A DNA stretch of 64,000 nt from Halomonas ramblicola (GCF_030409215.1 NZ_JAUFPL010000020.1:1-64000), one strand, 5' to 3'; positions 40,685 through 49,426 are shown, numbered from the stretch's first letter. A program made the numbers and translations. Notes: generated by a model from the letters alone, not told the origin.

Positions 40685-41104
40685 TCAATGAATTGCAGGA
40701 GTGTCACCGCCCGGCAGCCCCCCCATCCGTTCGAGTTGGGCTTGAGCCTGGGAGGCCTGCTCATCGGCCTTCGATTGTTCGACGGTCGCTTGGATCGCCG
40801 CCCGGTAGAGGGCGGCAACCTGCTCGAGCAGCGCCACCAGAGCCCGGGACTCCCTGGCATCTGTCATCCCCTGGTGCTGCTCGCGCACGGCGGCACCGAA
40901 GACATCAAACGGCTCCTGGAGGTTGCGCAGTTCAGCATCACCCAGCGCCAGGCCGGCCTCCCGGGCCTTGGCGCTGAGCACCCCCGGGGTGTCATTTATC
41001 GCGGCGCGCATGGCCTCCACGCACTTCAGGCGAGCCTGGCGCCACTGGTCAGCTTCTGCCTTGAAGTGCACTACCTTTTTGCTCAACTCGATTCGGTCAT
41101 TCAT
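40685..41104 (-). CDS. Hypothetical element protein, paralogue of the downstream gene
   Basis: 139 aa, helical. MNDRIELSKKVVHFKAEADQ, SAKAREAGLALGDAE and a Gln/Ala-rich C-terminus (EQSKADEQASQAQAQLERMG). Shares the K-x-x-A-G-L-A-L pattern, size and helical make-up with the 40228-40662 product. ATG 41104 preferred over an in-frame codon at 41149 that falls at the tape-measure stop. Directly downstream of the tape-measure gene, where tail-assembly chaperone partners or tape-measure-linked proteins often lie; no identity claimed. Confidence 0.6.
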   Translation of the reverse strand: MNDRIELSKKVVHFKAEADQWRQARLKCVEAMRAAINDTPGVLSAKAREAGLALGDAELRNLQEPFDVFGAAVREQHQGMTDARESRALVALLEQVAALYRAAIQATVEQSKADEQASQAQAQLERMGGLPGGDTPAIH

Positions 41105-41135
41105 CGCATACCCTTCCTGGAATGTTTCGCCTGAC

Positions 41136-43910
41136 TCAAGCCGAGCCATTCAGTCCCAGCAGGAACTCCGCGCCCTCGGCATTGGCGCGCAGCTGGATCT
41201 TCTCGAGGATCTCCCAGAGGATCATCTCCAGCGCCGGCTCCAGGCCGGTGGAGTCGATCTTGATTAGCCCCTCGCCATTGCGCATAGCCTCGGTGCGGGC
41301 CTTGAGGCTCGCGATCTGCTGCCTGGCCAGCTCATTCTGCAACCCGATCGCTTCCTGTTGCGCCTCCTCCTGCTTGCGGATGGCACTGTCGAGGCTGACC
41401 TCATCCCAACGGCTCAAGTCGTCGTTGCCGAACCGGTCCGAGAACAGGCCGTCGAGTACCTGACTGGTACTGTCCACGGTCGTCGCCAGGGATCCCATCA
41501 CCGCCTCCACCTTCTGGGCGTCGGCCTCGAGGCCGGCCACGGCAATCGAAGCCGTGAACTCCATGGCCTTGATCTTTTCGTTCGATTCCAACTCAAGCAG
41601 GGTCTTCTCGAACTCGGAGAACTTCTCGCCGCCGTCCTCAACGTCCTTGCCGGCCTCCTTTGCCGCCCCGCCCATCACGGAGATGGACTTGCCAACCTCG
41701 ATCAGGTTGCCGTCCAGCCCGCGCACGAACCGGCTGGTGTCGTCGATGTCGGCGGAGAGCACGTTGATGGACTCGTTGGTCTCTCCGATCTTCGCCACGG
41801 ACAGGGCCGCATCCACCGCAGCAATGTCCAGCTTCCTAATCTCCTCCTCACCCTCGCCCAGGCTAGCGACCTGAAGGGCCGCATCGATGGCCGCCTGCTT
41901 GATGGTCGAGATCTTCTCCGCCGAGTCGCCGGCGGTGTCGCCCATCTCCTTGATCGAGCCCTCGGCATCCTCGGCATCGCCGCCCAGGTTCGCCACCTCG
42001 ATAGCTGCCTTTTCGGCTTCGCTGCCAAAGATCTGGAAATCTTCAGCCGCTTCCTCGCCCCAACCAAAATGCTGCCTGAGAGATTCCACACCGGCGGCGA
42101 GATTCTCGACGTTGAACAGTGAGAACTCGTCGCCCTGGATGTTCTCGACTTCCTCCAGGTCCTTCTTGAGCTTGTCGCTGAGGTTGATCGGCTCCTTATT
42201 GAATTCCTCCAGCCGCTTGTGCATCTCCCAGATGGATTCGCCCGCGATGAAGGCCACGGCGGCCAGGCCGGAGTTCTTGCCGAGCACGCCCACCAGATCG
42301 CGGATCCGCGGCAGGCCCAGGGCAATCACGCCGCCCTTGCCCGCCAGGGCCGACACGGCCTTGGTCAGCCCGCCCAGCACGCCGGCAGCGGGGCCCACTA
42401 CCAGCGAGATGCCGCCGATGGTACCGATCAGCTTCTGGGTATCGCCGTCCAGGCTCAGGAAGGCTTCGATCACCGGGGCCAGGGCGCCAGCCACGCCCTT
42501 GAATACCTCGATGGTGCCGGCGGTGAATTCGGAGAGCGACTTGAAGGTGCCGCCCAGGGCCTCGATGACCCGCTGCAGATCGTCAGCGGAAACGCTCACG
42601 TTCTCCAGGTCGCCGAACAGCGCGGCCATGCCCTGCGAGAAGCCGCTGTAGTCGGCACCCGCCAGGGCCTCGGGCAATGCCTCGGCCACCTCCAGCGCCA
42701 GGCGCCTGATCTCGTCCAGGGTCGGCGTGATGGCGGCGAAGAACTCGTCCAGGGCGCCATCGGCGGCGGCGCTCTCGAACTGGATGAAGACATCGGTCAT
42801 GGCCGAGCTGATGCCGGCCATCTCGTCCTTGAACTCCATGCCCAGGGTGCGTGCCAGGTTCTCGAAGGATTCCCGCGCTCGGTCGCCCGCTTTCTCGGCG
42901 GTACCCAGACGGATCGCCACCTCTTCAGAAACGCTGGCCGATTCTTCCATGGCCTGGTTCACATCGACGGTGCTGCCGAACAGTGAATCAAGGACGGTGA
43001 CCATCTTCGCCGACTGCTCGATGCCGAACAGCTGCTGGGCCACGAACAGCTTCTCGCTGTCCGCCAGGTCGCCGGTGGCGTTGGCCACGTCGAGCAGGAT
43101 GGCGCTGGAATCACGCAGCACGCCGTTGCTGTCGCGCTGGGCGACACCGATGCTCTCCAGCGCAGCCGTCACGGGCTTGCTGTCATCGCCCAGGCGCAAG
43201 AGGCCGGTGCGCAGGGCGTTGGCCGCCTCGGGCCCGGAGCGGAACACCTCGATCACCGGGATCAGCAGCTCAGCGGTCTCTTCGAAGCTCAGGCCCATGG
43301 CATCGGCAATGGGCGACAGCCGGGCCATGCCCTGGGAGAGCTGATCGACGTTGGTGGCGTAGGTGTTCGACGAGGCGTTGAGCACCTCGAGCAACTGGTT
43401 GGCATCGCTGGCCGGGGCCTTGAAGCCCTTGAGGGTGGCCACCAGCACTTCGCTGGCCTGCGCTGCCTCGAGATCGCCGGCGATCACCAGGTCCAGGCCG
43501 CTCTTGACCAGGCCCAGCGCCTCTTCCGCCGTGAACCCCGCCTGCTTGTAGTTGGCCATCGAGCTGAGCAGGTCGGTCGAGGACTCGCCGTAGGTGTTCG
43601 ACAGCTCGGTGATCTGGCGGGTGAACTGATCGACGCTGCCGTCATTCTCGCCCAGCGTCTTGGCGAGTTCGGCCTGCGCCGACTCGAACTTGACCGCCGA
43701 ATCATAGGCCCGCGAGCCCAGCGCCACCGCCATGGTCAGCGCCGCCGCCTCGAACGCCAGCAGGGCCTTGGTGCCAGTGGCCAACGGCGCGGCGATGGCC
43801 TCGACATTGTCGCTGAGGTTGTCGATGCGCTTGGTGGCGGAGTCCACCCCCGCGCCCATCTGGTCGACGCCCTCGAAGATGATGGCTACCGTCTTTTCCA
43901 AGTCCGCCAC
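41136..43910 (-). CDS. Tail tape-measure protein (TP901-type)
   Basis: 924 aa. GTG 43910 has GGAGGAG 6 nt upstream; a 16-codon extension is rejected. The TP901 core domain spans about residues 85-300: SAQAELAKTLGENDGSVDQF...YGESSTDLLSSMANYKQAGF, ALRTGLLRLGDD, FGIEQSAKM. Two hydrophobic stretches (about 495-545, IGGISLVVGPAAGVLGGLTK) are usual. The C-terminal third is Asp/Glu/Ala-rich. Such proteins set tail length and pass DNA in siphophages. Standing alone without tube, tip or chaperone genes is unusual. Confidence 0.85.
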   Translation of the reverse strand: MADLEKTVAIIFEGVDQMGAGVDSATKRIDNLSDNVEAIAAPLATGTKALLAFEAAALTMAVALGSRAYDSAVKFESAQAELAKTLGENDGSVDQFTRQITELSNTYGESSTDLLSSMANYKQAGFTAEEALGLVKSGLDLVIAGDLEAAQASEVLVATLKGFKAPASDANQLLEVLNASSNTYATNVDQLSQGMARLSPIADAMGLSFEETAELLIPVIEVFRSGPEAANALRTGLLRLGDDSKPVTAALESIGVAQRDSNGVLRDSSAILLDVANATGDLADSEKLFVAQQLFGIEQSAKMVTVLDSLFGSTVDVNQAMEESASVSEEVAIRLGTAEKAGDRARESFENLARTLGMEFKDEMAGISSAMTDVFIQFESAAADGALDEFFAAITPTLDEIRRLALEVAEALPEALAGADYSGFSQGMAALFGDLENVSVSADDLQRVIEALGGTFKSLSEFTAGTIEVFKGVAGALAPVIEAFLSLDGDTQKLIGTIGGISLVVGPAAGVLGGLTKAVSALAGKGGVIALGLPRIRDLVGVLGKNSGLAAVAFIAGESIWEMHKRLEEFNKEPINLSDKLKKDLEEVENIQGDEFSLFNVENLAAGVESLRQHFGWGEEAAEDFQIFGSEAEKAAIEVANLGGDAEDAEGSIKEMGDTAGDSAEKISTIKQAAIDAALQVASLGEGEEEIRKLDIAAVDAALSVAKIGETNESINVLSADIDDTSRFVRGLDGNLIEVGKSISVMGGAAKEAGKDVEDGGEKFSEFEKTLLELESNEKIKAMEFTASIAVAGLEADAQKVEAVMGSLATTVDSTSQVLDGLFSDRFGNDDLSRWDEVSLDSAIRKQEEAQQEAIGLQNELARQQIASLKARTEAMRNGEGLIKIDSTGLEPALEMILWEILEKIQLRANAEGAEFLLGLNGSA

Positions 43911-43976
43911 GGCGGCTCCTCCTGTGTTCGTGTCTGGTGTCCACCACCAGAGGGCCACCCCGGTGGGTGCCCGGCA

Positions 43977-44174
43977 TTACTGATCGGCGGCGATGATCGG
44001 CGTGGGCAGCCGACGGTCGCTTAACAGCAACAGCCAACCCACAGCATGGGTATCACCCTGCTCGGCTTGGCGCTCCAAGATCTCGAACAGTTCACGGCGA
44101 CGGGCTATGGTCGGGGCGACTTGCGGGCCGCGGAGAGGACGTGCGCTGGAAGTCTTCATGGCTTTGCTGTCCAT
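43977..44174 (-). CDS. Short hypothetical protein upstream of the tape measure
   Basis: 65 aa if started at ATG 44174 (MDSKAMKTSSARPLRGPQVA), 60 aa from ATG 44159. Body ARRRELFEILERQAEQGDTH...GWLLLLSDRRLPTP is helical. No clear Shine-Dalgarno. Position just before a tape measure is the place of tail chaperones, but it is too short to say. Low confidence that this is the true start. Confidence 0.45.
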   Translation of the reverse strand: MDSKAMKTSSARPLRGPQVAPTIARRRELFEILERQAEQGDTHAVGWLLLLSDRRLPTPIIAADQ

Positions 44175-44184
44175 CCATACAGTC

Positions 44185-44231
44185 ACACAACATAATGTAG
44201 TCTGATTAGGCCTGATTAGCTCATATTGTGT
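44185..44231. promoter_or_regulatory. Possible control region of the late (tape-measure) block
   Basis: In the AT-rich gap before 44174, two direct repeats CTGATTAG (44202-44209 and 44212-44219, 10-bp period) are flanked by an imperfect dyad ACACAAcATAaTG / CATATTGTGT. This gap (44175-44339) is the only sizeable break between the replication genes and the tape-measure block. No firm -10/-35 pair is seen. Confidence 0.45.
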
Positions 44232-44339
44232 TTTATCGGTGGCAGGGAGCGTCATTCCTGCCGCTCGCACGTCATCCGCTCCACGAAATGACACGGCGAG
44301 CAGGCCGCGGGACCAGGGTGTTGGTTCGCCAGCTCTCCT

Positions 44340-44564
44340 TCAGCGAGGGGTTGCCCCATCCGGCTGGGCGCCAGGCCACCGCTGGCGGGCCGCTGCCAAC
44401 GCCTCGTGCCCGGGCACCGAACAAGGCAGCAGGAGCACCACGGGTTGGCCGTGCACGCGGAAGCGCCAGCCGTTGAGACGGGAGCGCCGGTTCTGCACGG
44501 GCGGGGCGATGGAGTTATCGCGGACGTGTTCGCAGAGCTGAGTGATCCAGTCCATCACGATCAT
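44340..44564 (-). CDS. Small hypothetical protein coupled to the DUF927 gene
   Basis: 74 aa, MIVMDWITQLCEHVRDNSIA...RRSRLNGWRFRVHGQPVVLL. ATG 44564 overlaps the DUF927 stop (ATGA), and GAGGAGG is placed 4-5 nt upstream. Both facts support a real gene although it is embedded in a longer open frame that reads antisense-like sequence. Function unknown; replication accessory by context. Confidence 0.6.
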   Translation of the reverse strand: MIVMDWITQLCEHVRDNSIAPPVQNRRSRLNGWRFRVHGQPVVLLLPCSVPGHEALAAARQRWPGAQPDGATPR

Positions 44565-46345
44565 GCCTCCTCGCCACCCTCTAGGATCGCCGCCGGTACG
44601 GCGTACAGCTTGCGCGGCCCGCTGTGCCCCGGGATGCCGCGCACCTGACAGGTGAAGCGGCCGCCTTTGCCCTCGGTGAGCAGGAAACCGCCTTCGGCCA
44701 GCCAGCGGGCCACGCGCACTGGGCCGAAGCCCTGGCAGGCCTCCTTCCAGCCATCGGCCGTGAACAGGTAGCAGCGGTACCCGCGGTGATCGCCGACGTA
44801 GCCGGCGCGGTCGCGGGTCGGTACCGTGCGGGCGGCGCCGTCCAGGGGCGTGAAGCGTGACTCCCCGTGGCGCTCGAGGAAGGCGCGCACCTGCTCGAGG
44901 GCACGCCGTGGCTCGTCGTCGCCACTGGTGCCACGCTCTGAGAGCCACTCGCGGAACATCACGGTGCAGGCGGTGGTGATCTCCTCGGGATCCCAGTCGA
45001 CGATGCCCCACTGGCTGGCCAGCAGGCCGGCGGTGACCACCAGGGCGAACTTATCGCCGACCCGGTAGACCTGGCCACTGGCGCCGGGGGGCAGGGCACG
45101 ATGACGGAAGTGATCGCGCGTGCGGGTGAAGACCTCCTGCGCCAGCTGCTGCTTGCTGGCCAGGTGCTCGATGAAGTGCGCCGCGGCATGGCCGTAGTGC
45201 TCCCGGGCGGCGCGGTCGATGCGGTTGGCGAAGGCCTCGCCGCTGTGGTCATGGGTCTGGTTGAAGGCGCCCAGGCCGGCCCCCGCATCGGAGGGCAACA
45301 CGATGGCGCGCACCGCCTGGCCGGCATAGGAGCGGCCGCCCTCGCTGGCGATATGGTCGGCGGTGGTCAGTTCGCCGGTGGAGAGGAAGATCAGGCGCCA
45401 GCGGGCCCGCTCCCGGGCAACGCCGGTCTCCTTCGCGCGGCCCTTGCCACGACCCTCGGCGAGCATGTAGACGACCTTCCCGGCCGAGCGCGGGTCGCAC
45501 TGGTGGAGTTCGTCCAGGGTCAGGAGGCCGTCGCTGCGAGTGGTGGCGATGCCCTCCAGGCCGTTGGCGGTGTTGTTCCAGCTTTCCAGCAGGGCATCAG
45601 GGTCGCCCCATACCGAGTTCGCCACCGTCAGGATGGTGGTCTTGCCGCTGCTGGATTCACCGTAGAGGTGGAAACCGAAGCTCTCCTTCACATGACACGG
45701 CGCCAGCAGGGTGGGCGCCAGGGCCGCCGCGACGCCGAACACCAGCCGGGAGTTGCCCTGGCACAGCGCCGCGACCTTGCGCTGCCAAGCCTCCAGGGTG
45801 CCGGCCAGACGGTACCCATCGGCTGTCAGGTCGGCCCGCTGGTAGACGATACGCTGCTGGCTGGGGTTGCCGAGCACCCGGTCGGGCAGCACGTAGGCAT
45901 CCCCATGCCATCCGGTGCGCTGCGTGGAGGTCATCAACCGGCCTTCCCGGGCGCAGCGCTGGGCGGCCAGGTTGATGTAGGTGGTCAGCAGCCGATGGGC
46001 GCGCTGGTTGGCATCGATCATCAGGCCCATGTCGAGCAGGATCCCGCGCAGCTCCTCGGCACTGCCCTTGAGCATCGAGGCCGGCATCGCCCACTCCTGG
46101 GTGAAGCCGGTGTCCGTGGGGAAGCGCAGCAGGTAGCCGTGGCCGCCGGAGTGGACGGCCGCCGTGCGTGCCACCACCTCCAGCTGGCTGCAGATCCGGG
46201 TGGTGCGCGGCTCGCCATCCCCATCGGCGCGGGACTCGTGGACCAGCCAGCCATCCTCGTCGATCGAGAAGCCGTCGGGCATGGTGGGCAGGCCGGTCAC
46301 CTCTGGCGCCTCCTGCATGGCGTGTTGAATCGCGTGCGCCGTCAT
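44561..46345 (-). CDS. DUF927-domain ATPase (replicative helicase-like)
   Basis: 594 aa from ATG 46345 (46351 is an alternative ATG; 46345 gives an ATGA overlap with the primase stop and better spacing to AGGA). Middle part is a DUF927 ATPase: Walker A GESSSGKTT (about residues 230-238), Walker B LLTLDELHQ, then sensor region IFLSTGEL. The C-terminal about 120 residues look like a winged-helix DNA-binding end (FLERHGESRFTPLD...WLAEGGFLL). In P4-like elements this ATPase works with the adjacent primase to unwind the origin. Confidence 0.85.
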   Translation of the reverse strand: MTAHAIQHAMQEAPEVTGLPTMPDGFSIDEDGWLVHESRADGDGEPRTTRICSQLEVVARTAAVHSGGHGYLLRFPTDTGFTQEWAMPASMLKGSAEELRGILLDMGLMIDANQRAHRLLTTYINLAAQRCAREGRLMTSTQRTGWHGDAYVLPDRVLGNPSQQRIVYQRADLTADGYRLAGTLEAWQRKVAALCQGNSRLVFGVAAALAPTLLAPCHVKESFGFHLYGESSSGKTTILTVANSVWGDPDALLESWNNTANGLEGIATTRSDGLLTLDELHQCDPRSAGKVVYMLAEGRGKGRAKETGVARERARWRLIFLSTGELTTADHIASEGGRSYAGQAVRAIVLPSDAGAGLGAFNQTHDHSGEAFANRIDRAAREHYGHAAAHFIEHLASKQQLAQEVFTRTRDHFRHRALPPGASGQVYRVGDKFALVVTAGLLASQWGIVDWDPEEITTACTVMFREWLSERGTSGDDEPRRALEQVRAFLERHGESRFTPLDGAARTVPTRDRAGYVGDHRGYRCYLFTADGWKEACQGFGPVRVARWLAEGGFLLTEGKGGRFTCQVRGIPGHSGPRKLYAVPAAILEGGEEA

Positions 46346-47388
46346 AGGCATTCCTCTCCTTCAGTGCACAGCACGTCGAGCCAGTCGAGGCCCTTGGCGT
46401 GGTCCGGGATCGGGCCGGGCGGGAGGCATACCCTCACCCGCAGGCCATGGCGGCCCAGCCGGCTACGCAGGGCACGCGCTGCCTGCTGGCCGGTACCACT
46501 GCGGTCGCGGTCTGCCATGATCCATACCGCACGGATCCCGGCGGGTGACTGCCACCGAGCGAGGCCGCCGGCGGTGACGCAGGCCCACACCGGGAACTCC
46601 GGTCGCGCGAGGCGCACGGCCAGCGCCGTCTCGATGCCTTCCGTCAGCGCCAGCACCTCACCGCTGCATGGATAGAGCGGGATGGCGGCGCCGTGGGTGG
46701 CACGGTCATGAATGGGGGCGGCAAGTTTCTTCGGGCTCTCCACGGCGGCCTTGCCGCCGCCATCGGGGGCCAGGTAGGTGCGGTGCACGCTGACCAACTG
46801 GCCGGCGGGGGAGCGCACCGGGGCCACCAGGGCCGGGTGGTCGCCGAGGTGCCGGGGCCGGTCCTGGTCGTCGAGTTCCCAGTACGGCAGCCCCGGGTGT
46901 GCGAACCAGCCCGGGGGCAGGTCGCCGCGGTCGATCAGCTCGCCCAGGCCACGGTGCGCGAGGTAGGCCAGGGCCGTGGTGCTCTGCCCCAGCGGTATTG
47001 CGGGCGCCAGCATCTCTACCAGGCGCTGGCGTCGGTCGGGGCGTGGAGTGGCCGCCGGCTCCTGTCGGGGTGGCGGCGGCCGTCGGCGCGGTGCCGAGGT
47101 CGCGCCCTCGAGGCCGAGGCGCCCGGTGATGTCACGGGCCGCGGCGGCCGGCGGTAGGCCGGTGAGGCGCTGCCACCAGGTCAGGCCATCGCCCGCGCCA
47201 CACTGGTTGCAGATCGCACCGCCGGTGGCCTCCCAGTCGGGAAACAGGCGGAAACGATCGCGACCGCCGCACACCGGGCACGGCTGGTGCCGGCGGTGCG
47301 TCCAGTGGCGCAGGTCCATCACCTGGGGCAGCAGGCCACCCCAACGGTGACGGGCCTGATCGAGGACCTCAGCAACCGGGCCAGACAT
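46342..47388 (-). CDS. P4-type primase with zinc finger and toprim domain
   Basis: 348 aa. The P4-type primase zinc finger has CPVCGGRDRFRLFP (Cys37, Cys40) and CNQC (Cys60, Cys63) followed by GDGLTWWQRLTG. After a Pro/Arg-rich linker, a toprim domain: VLALTEGIETALAV with the catalytic Glu and IMADRDRSGTGQQAA with DxD. Primes element replication. Start overlaps the preceding gene by one base (TAATG). This split primase + DUF927 pair corresponds to the single alpha protein of phage P4. Confidence 0.9.
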   Translation of the reverse strand: MSGPVAEVLDQARHRWGGLLPQVMDLRHWTHRRHQPCPVCGGRDRFRLFPDWEATGGAICNQCGAGDGLTWWQRLTGLPPAAAARDITGRLGLEGATSAPRRRPPPPRQEPAATPRPDRRQRLVEMLAPAIPLGQSTTALAYLAHRGLGELIDRGDLPPGWFAHPGLPYWELDDQDRPRHLGDHPALVAPVRSPAGQLVSVHRTYLAPDGGGKAAVESPKKLAAPIHDRATHGAAIPLYPCSGEVLALTEGIETALAVRLARPEFPVWACVTAGGLARWQSPAGIRAVWIMADRDRSGTGQQAARALRSRLGRHGLRVRVCLPPGPIPDHAKGLDWLDVLCTEGEECL

Positions 47389-47945
47389 TACGTAGTCGCC
47401 GGCTTCGAACGCTTGGCCATCATCACCGACACCCAGCCATTGGCCAGGGCCTCGATTGTTTCCAGCCGGTGGCTGATCGTCATCAGTGCTGGCACCCTCG
47501 GATTCAGCGGGTCGAGTTGTTCGGCGTTGGAGGTAAACCAGCGGGCAATGGCCGTCATGCCGCTCAGCAGAGTACCAAGGCCCTCTCCGGCATTGAGACG
47601 CGATGGCTCGCTCGTCAGGCAGCTCAGGCGACGGGTTTCTTCCAAGGTGAGGCCCGTGGTGTCCACCGGCTCATCCGCCTGGTGACGCGGTGTATCCAGC
47701 AGCTGTTCCGCCAGCATCTGAGCCAGGAACGCCTCCTCGGCCAAATAGCCCGCCAGCTCCTCAGCGTGGCCGAGATCGAGGGGGCCCATGAGATCCGGTC
47801 CGTGCTCTTCGAACTCGGCGCGCCGCTCCCCCTTGGAGAGCGATAGGGCTCGCAGCAGTCCATTCGTGCTTATCAGTTGCGCGTGGATGTCACGCATCAG
47901 GGCTTGCGGGTCGAGGTTGTCCAGGGTGTCGAGTTTGGAATTCAT
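47388..47945 (-). CDS. Hypothetical protein, early operon
   Basis: 185 aa, helical and acidic: MNSKLDTLDNLDPQALMRDI, then EELAGYLAEEAFLAQMLAEQ and a C-terminal MTISHRLETIEALANGWVSV. No motif recognised. Ends one base into the primase gene, so coupled to it. May be a replication or regulatory accessory; this is only context. Confidence 0.6.
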   Translation of the reverse strand: MNSKLDTLDNLDPQALMRDIHAQLISTNGLLRALSLSKGERRAEFEEHGPDLMGPLDLGHAEELAGYLAEEAFLAQMLAEQLLDTPRHQADEPVDTTGLTLEETRRLSCLTSEPSRLNAGEGLGTLLSGMTAIARWFTSNAEQLDPLNPRVPALMTISHRLETIEALANGWVSVMMAKRSKPATT

Positions 47946-47992
47946 GATGTGGCTCCAGGTAGTTGTCGTGATGGCGATTGGTTGGCAGGGCG

Positions 47993-48268
47993 TCAGCCTT
48001 TGCCACTCTCCTCAGGGCCTGGTGCGGGTATCCTCTCGGGTGCTGGGTTCATCTCGACGGCCACGTAATCCAGGTACTCGCCGACCAACTTCACGGCGGC
48101 ACAGAGTCCGAGCTCGACACTCTCTTCAAGCCCGCCACCTTCCAGAACCGTGCCAATGCCGTGCAGGGCCCCGGCGGCCATCCCCACTTCTCCGGTGAAG
48201 GCCTTGGCCGGCACGGGGTCGGCGTGGAAATACCTGGGGGTCTGGGGTTGCTTCCGTTGGGTCGCCAT
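47993..48268 (-). CDS. Hypothetical protein, early operon
   Basis: 91 aa, MATQRKQPQTPRYFHADPVP...LEESVELGLCAAVKLVGEYL. I prefer ATG 48268, 8 nt from AGGAG; ATG 48274 overlaps the upstream stop but is only 2 nt from AGGAG. The Pro-rich C-terminus (NPAPERIPAPGPEE) is probably disordered. Function unknown. Confidence 0.6.
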   Translation of the reverse strand: MATQRKQPQTPRYFHADPVPAKAFTGEVGMAAGALHGIGTVLEGGGLEESVELGLCAAVKLVGEYLDYVAVEMNPAPERIPAPGPEESGKG

Positions 48269-48270
48269 GG

Positions 48271-48612
48271 TCATTGCTCCTGTTCGCGCTCCCACAGCGC
48301 GGCCATCAGGTCGTCGCCGTTGGGCAGATGGGTATGGATCTCGCGGCCGCCGAAGGTCGCGAGCCGGATAACGGCCAGGGCGTCCTCCTGCAGTTCCAGG
48401 TCGAGCGCCCGCAGGCGGTTCATCTCGAAGGGCCATTCGGGGCCGTTGTAGAGCGCCAGCAGCAGGCGGCGGACGTGATGGCTCTGTCCGCTGTGCTGCT
48501 GGGCGACCCGAGCAAGCCGCTCCAGGGCGGGGATACCAGCTTCGAGGGCGTCACGCTCCAGGGCGGCTTGCCTCTCGGCCGCCTGGACCAGGGAGTGGAT
48601 CGAGGAAGTCAT
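48271..48612 (-). CDS. Hypothetical protein, early operon
   Basis: 113 aa, helical: MTSSIHSLVQAAERQAALER...EMNRLRALDLELQEDALAVI. ATG 48612 overlaps the preceding stop by 4 nt, with GGAGGGG upstream; seven upstream codons are dropped. No motif recognised. Confidence 0.6.
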   Translation of the reverse strand: MTSSIHSLVQAAERQAALERDALEAGIPALERLARVAQQHSGQSHHVRRLLLALYNGPEWPFEMNRLRALDLELQEDALAVIRLATFGGREIHTHLPNGDDLMAALWEREQEQ

Positions 48613-48845
48613 ACCGGGCCCCTCCCGTTCCACTTCCCGCCGTTGGCCAAAATCGCGCGCATGTGATCCTCGCTACCCCACTCGAAGCGGCCCCAGTAGC
48701 GTTTCGTGCCGACGAGGCGCTCGCCATCCATGCCCATGTCCAGGCACTGCACGAAGGCGTAGAGCTGTCCCTGCGACTGGACGACCTTGCAGGTGCACTT
48801 GGGATGCGCGTCGTCGTAGATCATCTGGTTGACCTGGACTCTCAT
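48609..48845 (-). CDS. Small hypothetical protein, early operon
   Basis: 78 aa, beta-rich: MRVQVNQMIYDDAHPKCTCK...VQCLDMGMDGERLVGTKRYW. A CTC pair near residue 18 and Cys34 could bind metal, but no full motif is visible. 4-nt overlaps with both neighbours (ATGA) place it firmly in the operon. Confidence 0.6.
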   Translation of the reverse strand: MRVQVNQMIYDDAHPKCTCKVVQSQGQLYAFVQCLDMGMDGERLVGTKRYWGRFEWGSEDHMRAILANGGKWNGRGPV

Positions 48846-49117
48846 GAGCGCACCTCCCCGCCATCGCGATCAGTGGAGAGCCTCGCCAGGCGCTGCTCGT
48901 CCTCAAAGAGATCCTCGGCGAGGTCCCCTGTCCTGGTGGAGAGGTGTTCGACCGCGAGCATCAGCCCGCCGAGCTCGACATCAGTCAGGAACGGATCGAT
49001 GCCTTCGCTGCCTTTCCTGGCCAGGTCGGTGTTCACCAGGTGAGCGATGGTATTGATGGCCTCGGCGATCTCCTGGACGTCCTCGGCCCGGCTGTTGATG
49101 TGGGGGGTGCGGTTCAT
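48842..49117 (-). CDS. Hypothetical protein, early operon
   Basis: 91 aa, MNRTPHINSRAEDVQEIAEA...LVNTDLARKGSEGIDPFLTD...LGGLMLAVEHLSTRTGDLAE. Helical and acidic. Overlaps both neighbours by 4 nt. No family recognised. Stretches like VELGGLMLAVEHL suggest a helical dimer. Confidence 0.6.
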   Translation of the reverse strand: MNRTPHINSRAEDVQEIAEAINTIAHLVNTDLARKGSEGIDPFLTDVELGGLMLAVEHLSTRTGDLAEDLFEDEQRLARLSTDRDGGEVRS

Positions 49118-49356
49118 GCTTCACCCCCTTGGCCGGCCGGCTGGTAGGTTCCAGGCTCGACGCCGTTGGCCCATGCGGCCAGGACGCGGCGCGGGGCCTC
49201 TGCCCGGAGCTCGACTTCCAGGCGGCGGGCCTTGGTGATGTGGTGGTTGTAGCGCTTGAGGCGTACGGACGTGCTGGAATCAGCGAACAGGGCGGCGCGG
49301 GCGCAGGCACGATGGTAGGCGGCACGCGCAGACGGATTGCGGGTAGGGAATATCAT
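49114..49356 (-). CDS. First gene of the early operon (position of P4 kil)
   Basis: 80 aa, basic: MIFPTRNPSARAAYHRACAR...VRLKRYNHHITKARRLEVEL...ANGVEPGTYQPAGQGG. ATG 49356 follows AGGAGCTCTACCC. The Shine-Dalgarno lies inside the ACTCTAGG segment (seqC-like) that is complementary to the presumed CI RNA. By position it corresponds to kil of P4, but the sequence is not recognisable as Kil. Confidence 0.6.
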   Translation of the reverse strand: MIFPTRNPSARAAYHRACARAALFADSSTSVRLKRYNHHITKARRLEVELRAEAPRRVLAAWANGVEPGTYQPAGQGGEA

Positions 49357-49366
49357 GGGTAGAGCT

Positions 49367-49407
49367 CCTAGAGTTGAGGAGCCATCCCCGACTGTCGCCA
49401 AACAGTG
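49367..49407 (-). promoter_or_regulatory. seqC-like target in the early leader
   Basis: On the transcript the segment reads ACTGTTTGGCGACAGT (hairpin with loop TTGGCG) and ends CAACTCTAGG. Both parts are complementary to 49427-49450. The last bases are part of the AGGAG of the first gene. Confidence 0.65.
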
Positions 49408-49426
49408 CTTGGGGGTGGCTGTACGC

